A stretch of 64,000 nt of DNA, taken from Deltaproteobacteria bacterium. GTDB taxonomy: Bacteria; Desulfobacterota; Binatia; UBA1149; JAJCZL01. The position numbers and the translations under genes are program-made. Positions within the stretch are counted from its first letter, which is position 1. Every line of letters starts with the position of its first letter. Below, one piece after another: positions 43,720 to 52,904 of the stretch. A model generated the notes under the pieces. That model was not told where the DNA came from, ran no database searches, and saw only the letters and a list, made by a program, of their open reading frames with translations. The stretch spans positions 43,891-107,890 of the forward strand of contig JAJCZL010000008.1 of assembly GCA_029262415.1 (NCBI GenBank), given 5' to 3'.

Positions 43720-44433
43720 ATGCAGGGGGGGACCCAGCAAGACTTGTTCGGTTTACCGTTACTCGCCGACAGGCTTCGCAGTCTCGGGCTACGTGGTGTT
43801 CGTTGCGTAGAAACGCACCAGAACCGGACTGTCATGGTGAGCCTGACCGGCCGCAAAGTGCTTCGCGTACACCGGGGGTACGCTTACGCGCCCGACGATG
43901 TGCTCAGCGCGATCGTGCGCTTCGTTGACCCCGACAGTCGGCGCTCGGTGCAGCTTTCAGCGGAGAAAGCTCTGCTGGCCTATCCGGTCGAGGAGTTTGT
44001 ATCGGTGGCGCGTCGGACGCGTGGTGGGCGTCGGCCTGCACCGCGACGCGAGGACCTTCCATTCTTGCGTGAACTCAAGCGCCGTCACCAAGAACTGAAC
44101 GTCCGCCATTTCGGCGGTGGGCTCGCCGGCATTGCGTTTCGGATTTCGTGGAAGATGCGTACCCGTCTAGGCGAACTCTTGCTTGATCGTAGGACCGAAC
44201 AGCCGCAGGAAATCTCGATCAGCCGACGCCACTTGCTTCGCGACGGATGGGATGAGGTCGAGGGGACCTTGCTCCACGAAATGATCCACCAGTGGCAGGC
44301 CGAGAGCGGGCATAGTGTCGATCATGGCAAGCTTTTCCGCGATAAGGCGCGCGAAGTCGGTGTGCCTGCGCGTGCCGTGCGCATAGTCGGCTCTCGCCAA
44401 GCCCGTCGTCCGCTGCGCAGGCGCCGCGTGTGA
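43720..44433 (+). CDS. SprT-like zinc metallopeptidase
   Basis: A 237-residue protein with the zinc-protease motif 'LLHEMIHQWQ' (HExxH) and a downstream His in 'SGHSVDHGKLFRDKA', the SprT/Spartan-like pattern. 'LNVRHFGGGLAGIAFRIS' is the typical strand before the active-site helix. No C-terminal zinc-ribbon is evident. SprT-like proteins may degrade DNA-protein crosslinks; here that is only family-based. The next gene begins inside its stop codon (GTGA). Confidence 0.8.
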   Translation: MQGGTQQDLFGLPLLADRLRSLGLRGVRCVETHQNRTVMVSLTGRKVLRVHRGYAYAPDDVLSAIVRFVDPDSRRSVQLSAEKALLAYPVEEFVSVARRTRGGRRPAPRREDLPFLRELKRRHQELNVRHFGGGLAGIAFRISWKMRTRLGELLLDRRTEQPQEISISRRHLLRDGWDEVEGTLLHEMIHQWQAESGHSVDHGKLFRDKAREVGVPARAVRIVGSRQARRPLRRRRV

Positions 44434-45905
44434 GATCGCAGGCGGCGGCGCGCGCGACGGCGATCGCACTGGCTCTGCTGGTCGGTTGCACCAACGGAGC
44501 CGGACCCGTGCCTGCGCGTTCAAACGTTTTGCTCATTACCATCGATACTTTGCGTGCCGATCATGTGGGCAGCTACGGTTACGGCAAACAAACCACGCCG
44601 CGACTCGATCGGCTCGCGGCGCAGGGTATTCGTTTCACCGAAGCGGTGAGCGTCAGTTCGTGGACTTTGCCCGCACACGCGTCGTTGATGACCGGGCTTT
44701 ACCCGGCTGAGCACGGAGTGGAAACCGACCTCAACGCACTGCCGGGCTCCGCCGATACGCTGGCCGAGCGCTTCGCTGCCGGAGGCTACGCGACATTTGC
44801 GGCGATCAGCCATGTCTACTTGGGTGCGCGCTGGGGTTTCGCGCAGGGCTTTGATGCGGTCGACGACCGAGTCGCGAACGGCTCGCCGCATCGGCCGGTA
44901 GCCGAGCATATCGCAGACAGTGTGATCGCGTTTCTCGACGCGAATGTCGCCAAGCAAGGGCGCGCGGAGCAAGGTGTAGCGAAGCAAGCACACGCGCAGC
45001 AGCGATCTACGAGCGGCAGCGCAGCCGAAGCGGACCGGCCGTTGCCGCCGTTCTTTGTGTGGGCACACATCTTTGATCCGCACTGGGACTACTCGCCACC
45101 GGCGCCGATGAACACGGTGTTCGATCCCGGCTACACGGGTTCAATGGACGGCAAGTACGGATCCTTGGCTCCCTACATTCGCGCCACTGCAAAGGGGGAC
45201 CCGCCGGCGCTTCCGACGCGCGATCTCGAGCACCTTCTTGCGCTCTACGACGGCGAGATCGCCTATGTCGACACCCATGTCGGCCGAATATTGGACGCAC
45301 TCCAGCGCACCGGTCTGTACGACGAAACCATCATCGTCGTCACCAGCGATCACGGCGAGGAGTTCATGGAGCACGGCTCGCTCGAAGGTCACCAATGGAC
45401 GTTGTACGACGAGGTGGTGATGGTCCCGCTCATCGTTCGGCTTCCCGGCGCGCGAGCGGCCGGAGGCGTCGTTAGCGAGCAGGTCTCCACCGTCGGCGTG
45501 CCCGGGATGATCCTCGACCTCGCGGGCCTGCCGCCTTTCGGGCGTTCGCTTGCACCGCTGCTGGCCGCTCACGGTGTCGCCGCCGGGCGCGGCGACAAGA
45601 CCTCTTTGCCGGCCGCTCTTCTCGATCTGACAATTTCGAGGAAGCACCGCACCACAGGACTGCGTACGCCCGGCGGAAAGCTCTTGCGCCCGCCGACCGG
45701 CGAGCAGGTTCTGTATGCCGATCCTGCGCCGGGCAACGAACAAGAGGACTCGGCCGCAAAGACGCCGAAGCTTCGCGATCGTCTGTCCGGCTTGCTCGAC
45801 GAAACGCTCGCCGGACTGCAGCGCCTCGAGGATGCCGGCGCGACGCGAGGTAGTCTTGATGAGACGACGCGCGAGAAACTGCGCGCACTCGGCTACGCGC
45901 AGTAA
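44430..45905 (+). CDS. Sulfatase family lipoprotein (alkaline phosphatase superfamily)
   Basis: A 491-residue protein. The signal ends in lipobox 'LLVGC' (Cys20), so it is probably an envelope lipoprotein. 'LITIDTLRADHVGSYGYGK' carries the first metal Asp pair; 'SSWTLPAHASLMTGLYP' is the active-site segment; 'VVTSDHGEEFMEHGS' carries the C-terminal metal ligands. The nucleophile position is Thr within 'TLPAHAS' rather than the Cys or Ser of formylglycine sulfatases, so it may be a phosphodiesterase or phosphoglycerol-transferase-like member. It overlaps the SprT-like gene by GTGA. Confidence 0.85.
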   Translation: MRSQAAARATAIALALLVGCTNGAGPVPARSNVLLITIDTLRADHVGSYGYGKQTTPRLDRLAAQGIRFTEAVSVSSWTLPAHASLMTGLYPAEHGVETDLNALPGSADTLAERFAAGGYATFAAISHVYLGARWGFAQGFDAVDDRVANGSPHRPVAEHIADSVIAFLDANVAKQGRAEQGVAKQAHAQQRSTSGSAAEADRPLPPFFVWAHIFDPHWDYSPPAPMNTVFDPGYTGSMDGKYGSLAPYIRATAKGDPPALPTRDLEHLLALYDGEIAYVDTHVGRILDALQRTGLYDETIIVVTSDHGEEFMEHGSLEGHQWTLYDEVVMVPLIVRLPGARAAGGVVSEQVSTVGVPGMILDLAGLPPFGRSLAPLLAAHGVAAGRGDKTSLPAALLDLTISRKHRTTGLRTPGGKLLRPPTGEQVLYADPAPGNEQEDSAAKTPKLRDRLSGLLDETLAGLQRLEDAGATRGSLDETTREKLRALGYAQ

Positions 45906-45921
45906 ACGCAGCAGACGCCGA

Positions 45922-47124
45922 TTACAAGTACTTCTTTAACTCCAGGCGCCCGATCTGGTCGGTATGGACTTCGTCGGGACCGTCGGCGATGCGTAGCGTA
46001 CGCAGACCCGCGTATGCCGCGGCCAGCCCGAAGTCGCCGGATACACCGGCTGCTCCGTGAACCTGGATTGCACGGTCTACGACCCGGCCGGCCATGTTTG
46101 GAACCGCGACTTTGATTTGTGCGATCTCAGAGCGGGCCGCTTTGTTGCCGACTGTATCCATCATGTAGGCGGCTCTCAGTGTCAGCAGCCTCGCCTGATC
46201 GATCTCCATGCGGCTTAGCGCGATGTGGTGTTTGGTTACACCCATGTCCGCGAGTCTGCGACCGAATGCGGTGCGTTGCAGTGCGCGGCGGCACATATCT
46301 TCGAGCGCGCGTTCGGCGACGCCGATCGCGCGCATGCAGTGATGAATGCGGCCCGGGCCGAGACGCCCTTGCGCAATCTCGAAGCCGCGGCCTTCGCCGA
46401 GCAGGATGTTCGAGCGTGGCACGCGCACGTCTTTGAATTCGACCTCGCCGTGTCCGTGAGGTGCGTCGTCGGCACCGAATACCGTCAGCATGCGCTTTAC
46501 GGTTACGCCGGGTGTGTCGCGCGCGACCAAGACCATCGATTGTTGTTGGTACTTATGAGCGCTCGGGTCGGTCTTGCCCATCGTGATCAGGATCTTGCAG
46601 CGCGGGTCGCCGATCCCCGAGGTCCACCATTTGGTACCGTTGATTACGTAGTCGTCGCCGTCGGCTTCGATGCGGCACTCTATGTTGGTCGCATCAGAAG
46701 AGGCGACCGCGGGCTCGGTCATCGCGAACGCGCTACGAATTTCCCCGGCGAGCAGCGGTTCGAGCCATTCCTGCTTTTGCTCGGCGGTGCCGTAGCGGGC
46801 CAGCACTTCCATGTTGCCGGTATCGGGCGCCGAGCAGTTGAAGGCTTCGGGTGCCCAACGCGAGCGACCCATGATTTCGCACAGCGGGGCGTATTCGGTG
46901 TTGGTAAGCCCGGCGCCGTGTTCGCTTTCAGGCAGAAACAGATTCCACAGGTCGGCGCTCTTCGCCTTTGCCTTGATGTCTTCGAGCAGCGGAAGCACCT
47001 TCCACCGCTCGCCTTGGTCGCACTGCTCGTAGAGCGTGGCCTCGTTGGGGTAGATATACTCGTCCATGAACGCGCTGACGCGTTTACGTAGGTCGTTAAC
47101 TTTGTCCGAATGCTCGAATTTCAC
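45922..47124 (-). CDS. Acyl-CoA dehydrogenase (ACAD10/11-like)
   Basis: A 400-residue flavoenzyme with all three acyl-CoA dehydrogenase parts: an N-terminal helical domain, a middle beta domain ('[18 protein letters not shown]', '[20 protein letters not shown]'), and a C-terminal helical domain ('[20 protein letters not shown]', '[15 protein letters not shown]'). The '[11 protein letters not shown]' and '[13 protein letters not shown]' segments resemble ACAD10/11-type enzymes acting on longer or unusual acyl-CoAs. It catalyses alpha,beta-dehydrogenation of acyl-CoA in the cytoplasm. Divergent from the CobW-like gene. Confidence 0.93.
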   Translation of the reverse strand: MKFEHSDKVNDLRKRVSAFMDEYIYPNEATLYEQCDQGERWKVLPLLEDIKAKAKSADLWNLFLPESEHGAGLTNTEYAPLCEIMGRSRWAPEAFNCSAPDTGNMEVLARYGTAEQKQEWLEPLLAGEIRSAFAMTEPAVASSDATNIECRIEADGDDYVINGTKWWTSGIGDPRCKILITMGKTDPSAHKYQQQSMVLVARDTPGVTVKRMLTVFGADDAPHGHGEVEFKDVRVPRSNILLGEGRGFEIAQGRLGPGRIHHCMRAIGVAERALEDMCRRALQRTAFGRRLADMGVTKHHIALSRMEIDQARLLTLRAAYMMDTVGNKAARSEIAQIKVAVPNMAGRVVDRAIQVHGAAGVSGDFGLAAAYAGLRTLRIADGPDEVHTDQIGRLELKKYL

Positions 47125-47196
47125 TTATCGATTCTCCTTAAAGCTGGGGGTGCCGATGCCGACCGCGCACAATATGCTCACGGCGTCGGCGTGACA

Positions 47197-48189
47197 ATGG
47201 GGCTTGCTGACGCCAAGATCGGGCGTGTGAGCGATGCTGGCGCAACTAACACCCCAAGCGGGGCCCCGCTGAAAACGTCGGCCAAGCCTCCAAGCAGGAC
47301 TCAGAGTCTGGTGGTGTCGGGGTTCCTTGGCTCGGGTAAGACGACGCTGGTACGTCATCTGCTCGAGGAAGGCCGCAGGGCCGGTCTGCGCGTGGCCGTA
47401 GTGTCAAACGAGTTCGGCGAGTTGGGAATCGACAAGGCACTGCTTGCGCAAGGTGACGATGGTTTTGTCGAGCTGGAAGGCGGCTGTGTCTGCTGCAAGC
47501 TCTCCGACGATCTCTTGCGGACGCTGCAAGAGCTGTGGGAACGTTCGCACCCCGACTGGGTGATCGTTGAAACCTCGGGGCTCGCACTACCGTACGACAC
47601 ACTCATCAATTTTTGGCGCGCGCCTGTATCGGACTGGTCGTGCGACGAGGTCTCGGCAGTGGTCGTCAACGCCGAACAGGTACGCGACGGACGCGACCTC
47701 GAGGGAACCTTCGAAGACCAGCTCGCCTCGGCAGACTTCATTGTCCTGAACAAAACCGATCTGATCGAGGAGTCCGAAATGGCGCAGGTACGCGCTGCGG
47801 TGCGTGCGGTCGAGCCCGACGCGCCAATCGTGCACGCCGAGTACGGAAAGATTGCAGCCGAGCTTTTGTTTCCGCCGACGCCGGCGTCAGCGCCCAAGCG
47901 CAGGCAGGCGAGCGCATCTAGGGGGCACGGCGACCGCCGCGAGGGCGACCATCGCCATGATCACGACGGCTTTGTGACTGAAGTCCTCGACGTCACGTCG
48001 TGCACGTCGGTTGCCGAGGTCGAAGAGTGCGTGCGTGCGGCTGCGGGACTAAGAGCCAAAGGCTTCGTTTCGTTGGCTGGAAGGGTTCACGTGGTCCAGG
48101 CTGTGGCCGCGCGGATTGAGATCGAGCCGGTTGAGTTTGACCCGGACCCCGAATCGCTCGGGCGTGTCGTCATCATTCGGCGCGGTTGA
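47197..48189 (+). CDS. CobW/G3E-family GTPase metallochaperone
   Basis: A 330-residue P-loop GTPase. Walker A is 'GFLGSGKTT' (42-50), the metal motif is 'CVCC' (97-100) within 'GGCVCCKL', the switch II-like segment is 'VETSGLALP' and G4 is 'LNKTDL'. Between the GTPase and C-terminal domains is a His/Asp-rich stretch ('HGDRREGDHRHDHDG') able to bind divalent metal. The family delivers zinc, cobalt or similar metals. ATG 47197 is chosen because the longer frame from 47110 would overlap the start of the acyl-CoA dehydrogenase gene; GTG 47227 is possible. A small monooxygenase-fold gene follows. Confidence 0.85.
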   Translation: MGLADAKIGRVSDAGATNTPSGAPLKTSAKPPSRTQSLVVSGFLGSGKTTLVRHLLEEGRRAGLRVAVVSNEFGELGIDKALLAQGDDGFVELEGGCVCCKLSDDLLRTLQELWERSHPDWVIVETSGLALPYDTLINFWRAPVSDWSCDEVSAVVVNAEQVRDGRDLEGTFEDQLASADFIVLNKTDLIEESEMAQVRAAVRAVEPDAPIVHAEYGKIAAELLFPPTPASAPKRRQASASRGHGDRREGDHRHDHDGFVTEVLDVTSCTSVAEVEECVRAAAGLRAKGFVSLAGRVHVVQAVAARIEIEPVEFDPDPESLGRVVIIRRG

Positions 48190-48221
48190 GACCCGCGGCG
48201 GGGCTCGCTACCGTTGCGCCC

Positions 48222-48587
48222 ATGTTGATTGTGACCAACCGCATTCCCGTAGCCGAAGGGCACGAGGCCGACTTCGAAGAAAGATTCCGCAACCGCGCCC
48301 ATTTGATCGACCAGTCGCCTGGGTTCATCAAGAACCTGATTCTGCGTCCTGTGGCGCGACGCTTCGACCACAAGACCGGCGCGTGGAAAGAATCGGAAGA
48401 GCAGGGCTACTACCTCGTCCAGACGTATTGGGAGAGTGAGCAGGCCTTCTGGGATTGGACCAACAGCGACTCGTTTCGCAAGGCCCACTCCAACCGACCA
48501 CCGGCTGAGATGTTTGCCGGTTCGAACGTGCTCGAGGTTCATGAGATTGCCATGAGCACCGACGCGGCTGACCAAACGGCAGGGTGA
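48222..48587 (+). CDS. Antibiotic biosynthesis monooxygenase (ABM) domain protein
   Basis: A 121-residue ferredoxin-like-fold protein. 'MLIVTNRIPVAEGHEADFEE', the central 'GFIKNLILRPV' strand and 'YYLVQTYWESEQAFWDWTNS' match ABM/haem-degrading-monooxygenase (HmoA-like) proteins. It may degrade haem or oxidise an aromatic substrate, but catalytic residues are not conclusive. ATG 48222 fits the family N-terminus. It sits between the CobW-like gene and an SGNH hydrolase, overlapping the latter by GTGA. Confidence 0.8.
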   Translation: MLIVTNRIPVAEGHEADFEERFRNRAHLIDQSPGFIKNLILRPVARRFDHKTGAWKESEEQGYYLVQTYWESEQAFWDWTNSDSFRKAHSNRPPAEMFAGSNVLEVHEIAMSTDAADQTAG

Positions 48588-49591
48588 CTCGAAAGGTGAT
48601 CTTCGCCCTGCTGCCGTTGTTGGCGGCTGTGGTTACCGCTGAGACGGCGGCAAGGCTCCTCGCTCCTGAGGCTCCGTACGCGACTTCAAGCGGATTCGTC
48701 GAGCCCGACGACGAGTTGATTTGGAGGCTCGCACCGCACCGGCGCGGCTTTCTTGCCACCAACGAACTCGGGCTTCGCGATACTGCCTATCGCGCCGATG
48801 CAGAACTCAAAGTCCTGTTGCTCGGTGACTCGGTTGCGTGGGGCGACGGCCTCCGCGAGGTTCGCGAAGGATTCCCGTACCGACTCGAACGCGCATTGGA
48901 GGCGATGAGCGATAAGACCGTAGAGATCGTCAACGCGGGCGTTCCCGGTTACTCGACCTTCCAGCAAAACGCGTATTTGGCGCGTAACCTTGCGCGTCTC
49001 TCGCCTGCGGTCGTTGTCCTTCAGTTCTGTCTCAACGATGTCACCGAACGCTACACTGCGTTGGCGGAGTATGGTGGCGGAGATTTCTTCTTGGGTGTTG
49101 ATACCCGTACCGCGCTGCGCGGTCTGCGCGGTACGTTGTTGCGCAACTCGTACGTCGCGCGAAGCCTGCTGCGCCTTGCGCAGAACCGCGGGCGTGGGCG
49201 CGAAGCCTACCGCGTTCGTAACCTGACCCGCTCTCCACTCGCGCCTGAATTAGTCGATGCGTGGGCGACTGCGCTGGCGGAGCTCGACCGCTGGGCTGCC
49301 GCGTTGCGAGCCGAGAACTTGCCGGCGCTTTTGGTGGTCGCGCCGTTCCGTTTTCAGCTCGACGACCCGCAAGGCCTGCGTCAGCCACAAGACGTCTTGC
49401 TCGAATGGTCGCGGCGCAACGGTGTCGAGGTGGTCGATTTACTACCGGTGTTCGCCGCTTCTGGTCATACGCCACAGGGGCTCTTCCACGACGACACGCA
49501 CTTCTCGGCGCTCGGACATGCGGTCGCTGCGCGGGCGATTCTCTCGCCGCTTGCGCGCGCCGGCGGTCTTGCGCAAGCCGTCACCCGCTGA
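48584..49591 (+). CDS. Exported SGNH/GDSL hydrolase family protein
   Basis: A 335-residue protein with an N-terminal hydrophobic signal or anchor ('VIFALLPLLAAVVTAETAA'). Block I is 'LLLGDSVAWGDG' with Ser83, block III-like 'QFCLNDVTERY' supplies Gly/Asn-type residues, and 'DDTHFSALGHAVAA' (Asp303...His306) gives the C-terminal dyad. Probably acts on an esterified surface compound. It begins in a GTGA overlap with the ABM-domain gene. It is only distantly like the SGNH proteins at 5803 and 55432. Confidence 0.82.
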   Translation: MTRKVIFALLPLLAAVVTAETAARLLAPEAPYATSSGFVEPDDELIWRLAPHRRGFLATNELGLRDTAYRADAELKVLLLGDSVAWGDGLREVREGFPYRLERALEAMSDKTVEIVNAGVPGYSTFQQNAYLARNLARLSPAVVVLQFCLNDVTERYTALAEYGGGDFFLGVDTRTALRGLRGTLLRNSYVARSLLRLAQNRGRGREAYRVRNLTRSPLAPELVDAWATALAELDRWAAALRAENLPALLVVAPFRFQLDDPQGLRQPQDVLLEWSRRNGVEVVDLLPVFAASGHTPQGLFHDDTHFSALGHAVAARAILSPLARAGGLAQAVTR

Positions 49592-49630
49592 CCTCGAAGG
49601 CGGGATCGCAGCCGCCGGGACAGACGCGGA

Positions 49631-50773
49631 TCAGTGGCCGGAGATGCCTTGGCCGCCGGGTTTGAACCGGAAGATGTGGTAGGGGGCGTTCTTGCGCATC
49701 CGCGCTTTGGTGACGAACACCACATGCTGGAGGGAGCTGCAGGTTACGTACAGGTAGTCGTCGGGACCGAAGCTGAAACCGTCGGGCCAACGTAACCGCT
49801 GGTCTTTGACGATCGTGGTCAGTGTTTCATCGGGGGAGAGCATCACCACCGCAGAGTTCTCCATGTCGCTGAGATAAACGTTGCCTTCAACGTCTGTGGT
49901 GATTCCATCGCTCAGTGTTTTGCGCGCGTAGTCTTCGACCAGGTTCGCAAGCTCGTCGGCCGAGAGCGATTCGTTGCGCAAGTCGACGGTACGCACGCGG
50001 TAGAGGCGGTCGCTGGTCACAGCCCCGTAGTAGAGCCACTCTCCGTTACGGTCCAGGGCGATCGAATCGACGCCGATGCGCATGTTGTAGATCCCAAAGA
50101 TGAGCATATCGCGGCCGGGAGCCTGGATGACGTAGTTCTCGGGCATCACCGATTGGTGGCGTTCGAGCAGCCGTCTACTCTTGCCTTCGGTAACGTCGTA
50201 GACGATCAGCGCCGGGTGATGCACGAGCGGACTCGTCTCGGCTATGTAAATGGTGTTGCCGTCCGGCGAGACCTGAAGATCGTTCAACATCGATCCGCGG
50301 CCGGCGATCTCGGCGGGGAAAGCGTAATCGTGGACGACCTTTCCGGTGCTCAGTTCAAAGGCGAGCAGCCGTGGTACGCCCATTCCGAAGCGGGCGAAGT
50401 CGAGTGTCCACAGTCGGCCTTGTCGGTCGATGCGCAACGACAGAATGGTGTCGAAGTACGGTGCACCGGAGCGCTTGGCTTGGAAAGCGGCGTCGGGGTA
50501 GGGGCGTGGTGTCCCGTCGACCAACTCCATCACTTTCTGCGGCGGGCTTCCATCCGGATGCAGAGTGAAAAACACCCGTCCGTCGGGCGAAACCGCGATG
50601 TTACCCGGAGGGTAGTCGAGTTCGACAACTGTTTCCAGTGCCGATGCGGGTAACAACGGATCGGAGGTGAGGTCTTTGGCGCGTTCGCCGTAGCCGAACT
50701 TGAGCCAGATTGCGATCACTGCGAGTAAGAGCGTGACGGCGACGGCGGCGATAATGCGCAAAAGGAGTTTCAT
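49631..50773 (-). CDS. Royal-jelly/yellow-type beta-propeller protein (L-dopachrome tautomerase-related)
   Basis: A 380-residue protein with an N-terminal membrane anchor ('IIAAVAVTLLLAVIAIWL'). It is followed by a six-bladed-propeller sequence of the MRJP/yellow family: 'PPGNIAVSPDGRVFFTLHPD', 'LRIDRQGRLWTLDFARFG', 'LNDLQVSPDGNTIYIAETS', 'GVDSIALDRNGEWLYYGAVT' and 'DMENSAVVML'. Related bacterial proteins resemble SMP-30-type lactonases, but calcium-site residues cannot be assigned by eye. ATG 50773 is preferred; upstream starts add sequence without protein character. It converges with the SGNH gene. Confidence 0.82.
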   Translation of the reverse strand: MKLLLRIIAAVAVTLLLAVIAIWLKFGYGERAKDLTSDPLLPASALETVVELDYPPGNIAVSPDGRVFFTLHPDGSPPQKVMELVDGTPRPYPDAAFQAKRSGAPYFDTILSLRIDRQGRLWTLDFARFGMGVPRLLAFELSTGKVVHDYAFPAEIAGRGSMLNDLQVSPDGNTIYIAETSPLVHHPALIVYDVTEGKSRRLLERHQSVMPENYVIQAPGRDMLIFGIYNMRIGVDSIALDRNGEWLYYGAVTSDRLYRVRTVDLRNESLSADELANLVEDYARKTLSDGITTDVEGNVYLSDMENSAVVMLSPDETLTTIVKDQRLRWPDGFSFGPDDYLYVTCSSLQHVVFVTKARMRKNAPYHIFRFKPGGQGISGH

Positions 50774-50898
50774 TCGATGTTGCGCGCACACCCACATCGT
50801 AAGGCGTGGTGCATGGCGTCTGAGTGTGTAGCAGGACACTGACGGTTGTCGACGGCTCATGCAACGTTGCGGGCGCCCGCGAGGTGCTTTCGGTTGTG

Positions 50899-50918
50899 CA
50901 TTCCTGCACGGAGTGTGC
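50899..50918. repeat. Near-copy of the ACATTCCG palindrome
   Basis: CATTCCTGCACGGAGTGTGC differs from the 63.3-kb copy (CATTCCGCACGGAATGT) by one inserted T and one A/G change. It lies in the divergent promoter region 50774-50986. Confidence 0.35.
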
Positions 50919-50986
50919 GCGGTGCACGTTGTAGTCCTACGCGATTCGGCTATCGCCGGGCGGAACTGTGGCGTTACAATTGTGTC

Positions 50987-51262
50987 GTGATCCGAATTGC
51001 AGGTACTGCATTGATCGTGACCGCTCTATTTGTGAGCGTGATCCAAGGTGCCGGGTACGCCATCGCCGGCCGTATTCCCGACGTGGATTTGCGTACCATG
51101 CTGCTGCCTCTGTTCGGTTCACAGGGCCTGTTGCCGTGGCGTGAGTTCTTCGGTTTCTTGACTCCGCTTCACGACTCCGCAGGCCGATTGCTCGATGCAC
51201 CGCTTGCCGTGAGCTGTCTAGTCGGCGGTGCGGCGATGATCGCGCTTAGCGCCGGTGAATAG
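50987..51262 (+). CDS. Small hypothetical membrane protein
   Basis: A 91-residue protein with an N-terminal hydrophobic segment ('IAGTALIVTALFVSVIQGAG') and a C-terminal one ('LAVSCLVGGAAMIALSAG'). The loop 'RIPDVDLRTMLLPLFGSQG' is probably outside the membrane. GTG 50987 is chosen because the longer frame upstream is unlike protein. No family recognised. Another small membrane protein gene follows 80 bases downstream on the same strand. Confidence 0.5.
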   Translation: MIRIAGTALIVTALFVSVIQGAGYAIAGRIPDVDLRTMLLPLFGSQGLLPWREFFGFLTPLHDSAGRLLDAPLAVSCLVGGAAMIALSAGE

Positions 51263-51342
51263 TCGAATCAGGCGCTTGCTGTGGCGTTCGTATGCTCATT
51301 TCTTCGGTTCGCGTACAATCGCGTGCGCTATACTTTCGGACA

Positions 51343-51651
51343 ATGACCGATTTCTCACGAGCCGGTATAGTGCCGCCCTCTGTCACCGCCGGAAGGATGT
51401 GCGTAGTCGTGGCTCTGTGCGTGATGGGGATGCAACTCTCCGTCTGGTTGGCCACCGGGACCTGGCTGGAAATTACCTTAGCCTACGTTCTGGAGCCGGT
51501 CTTCTCGGCTATGCAGCTTGGCAGCTGGCTGATGTTTCCTGACCGGTTCATCGGTACTCACCGTGCCGTGCTCTACGTGATGGGATTGCCGCTCGGCTTG
51601 ACGCTGCTTTTCACCGGCTTGTTCATCGTGAGATTTGCCGCTCGGAAGTGA
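51343..51651 (+). CDS. Small hypothetical membrane protein
   Basis: A 102-residue protein with two or three hydrophobic segments ('MCVVVALCVMGMQLSVWLA', 'ITLAYVLEPVFSAMQL', 'GLPLGLTLLFTGLFIV'). ATG 51343 gives a short polar N-terminus before the first segment. No family recognised. It ends 25 bases before the YadA-head-like gene, so the two may share a transcript. Confidence 0.5.
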   Translation: MTDFSRAGIVPPSVTAGRMCVVVALCVMGMQLSVWLATGTWLEITLAYVLEPVFSAMQLGSWLMFPDRFIGTHRAVLYVMGLPLGLTLLFTGLFIVRFAARK

Positions 51652-51676
51652 TGCCGTGCGCCGACGCAGTGATCTC

Positions 51677-52627
51677 ATGAAGAAGACCCTTGTGACAATT
51701 CTCTCAGTCGGCTTTGCCAGCGCGGTCTCGATTGCGCTGCTCTCAACAGACCGTGCGTGGTCCCAACATGAGCGCGACGGCCGGGCGCTGCCGCAGTCGG
51801 CCAGCGACCAAGTAGCGGACTTGCAGAAGCGGGTAGCGTCACTTGAGTCATTGTTGGCCAAGCTCTCGGTCGAGGGCAACACGTTGGTGCTGTCCGGAAT
51901 GAACTTACAGATCGTCAATGGACGCGGAGCTACCGATTCCGGGGTCAACGGTGTCGGAAATCTGATCGTCGGCTACAACGAAGCCGGTGATCAGACACGC
52001 GAGCGCTCCGGATCACACAACCTCGTCGTCGGCCCCCAACATTCGTACACCAGCTACGGCGGTGTGGTTGCCGGCGCGAAGAACGGGCTTCGCGCCCCGT
52101 ACGCAACCATCGCGGGCGGTTCCGACAATATGGTCAGCGGTGAGTATGGCAGTATCGGCGGTGGCGGCAGTAACGTCGCTGCGGGTACCCACGCGGTGGT
52201 CTCCGGCGGCGGAGGCAACGGAGCGACGGGCGGCTGGGCCTCAGTGAGCGGAGGCTACAACAACCGGGCGGACGGCAAGTGGAGTTCGGTAACCGGCGGC
52301 TTTGACAACCACAGTGCGGGACGTCTTGCAGCCGTGTGCGGCGGCAAGAGCAACTCAGCCGAGGCCGAGCACTCGGCGATTCTTGGTGGAGAGGTCAATG
52401 TCACGCTAGGGGAGTCCTCAACCGTTGCCGGTGGCGGGGGCAACCGTTCTACGGGATCCCATGCGTCTGTCGCCGGCGGCGGCCGCAATATCGCAGCCGG
52501 AGGCTGGGCTGTCGTCGGCGGTGGTTTGCAGAACGAGGCAGCCGGCAAGTGGTCGGTTTCCAGTGGTGGGAGTTCAATGCGGGCCGAGGCGACGCACGAG
52601 TGGAAGCCGGGCGACACAGTCGAGTAG
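51677..52627 (+). CDS. Secreted protein with YadA-head-like (Hep_Hag) repeats
   Basis: A 316-residue protein. A signal peptide ('VTILSVGFASAVSIALLS') and a short coiled coil ('QVADLQKRVASLESLLAKL') are followed by about ten repeats rich in Gly, Asn and Ser ('GGGSNVAAGTHAVVSGG', 'GGYNNRADGKWSSVTGG', 'GGGRNIAAGGWAVVGGG'). These resemble the left-handed beta-roll head repeats of trimeric autotransporter adhesins. No C-terminal membrane anchor or stalk follows; the protein ends 'EWKPGDTVE'. It may be secreted freely, capped by a partner, or anchored in another way (inference). Confidence 0.75.
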   Translation: MKKTLVTILSVGFASAVSIALLSTDRAWSQHERDGRALPQSASDQVADLQKRVASLESLLAKLSVEGNTLVLSGMNLQIVNGRGATDSGVNGVGNLIVGYNEAGDQTRERSGSHNLVVGPQHSYTSYGGVVAGAKNGLRAPYATIAGGSDNMVSGEYGSIGGGGSNVAAGTHAVVSGGGGNGATGGWASVSGGYNNRADGKWSSVTGGFDNHSAGRLAAVCGGKSNSAEAEHSAILGGEVNVTLGESSTVAGGGGNRSTGSHASVAGGGRNIAAGGWAVVGGGLQNEAAGKWSVSSGGSSMRAEATHEWKPGDTVE

Positions 52628-52904
52628 GTCTTTGCCAAGACCCAGCGTTGCACTCGAAAGCGAACGCGGGAAAGGACTATAAAGCCTATGTTTCGCCACT
52701 TGCGTAGACACTTGCAAGTATTGCGCGAGGTCGGGTGATTCTACGGCCGGAGTCGGTGTGTAGTGGTACCTACCACGCGCGTTTCGGGGCTATAGTCCGC
52801 CTGGGACGGGCGCGCGAGCGCGCGGGCGTTTTCATGCCCAAGCACTCTCACCTATACTCGCGCGTTGGCCGGCTGCGAAAGCCAAGGGAAGGTTTAGATC
52901 TCGG

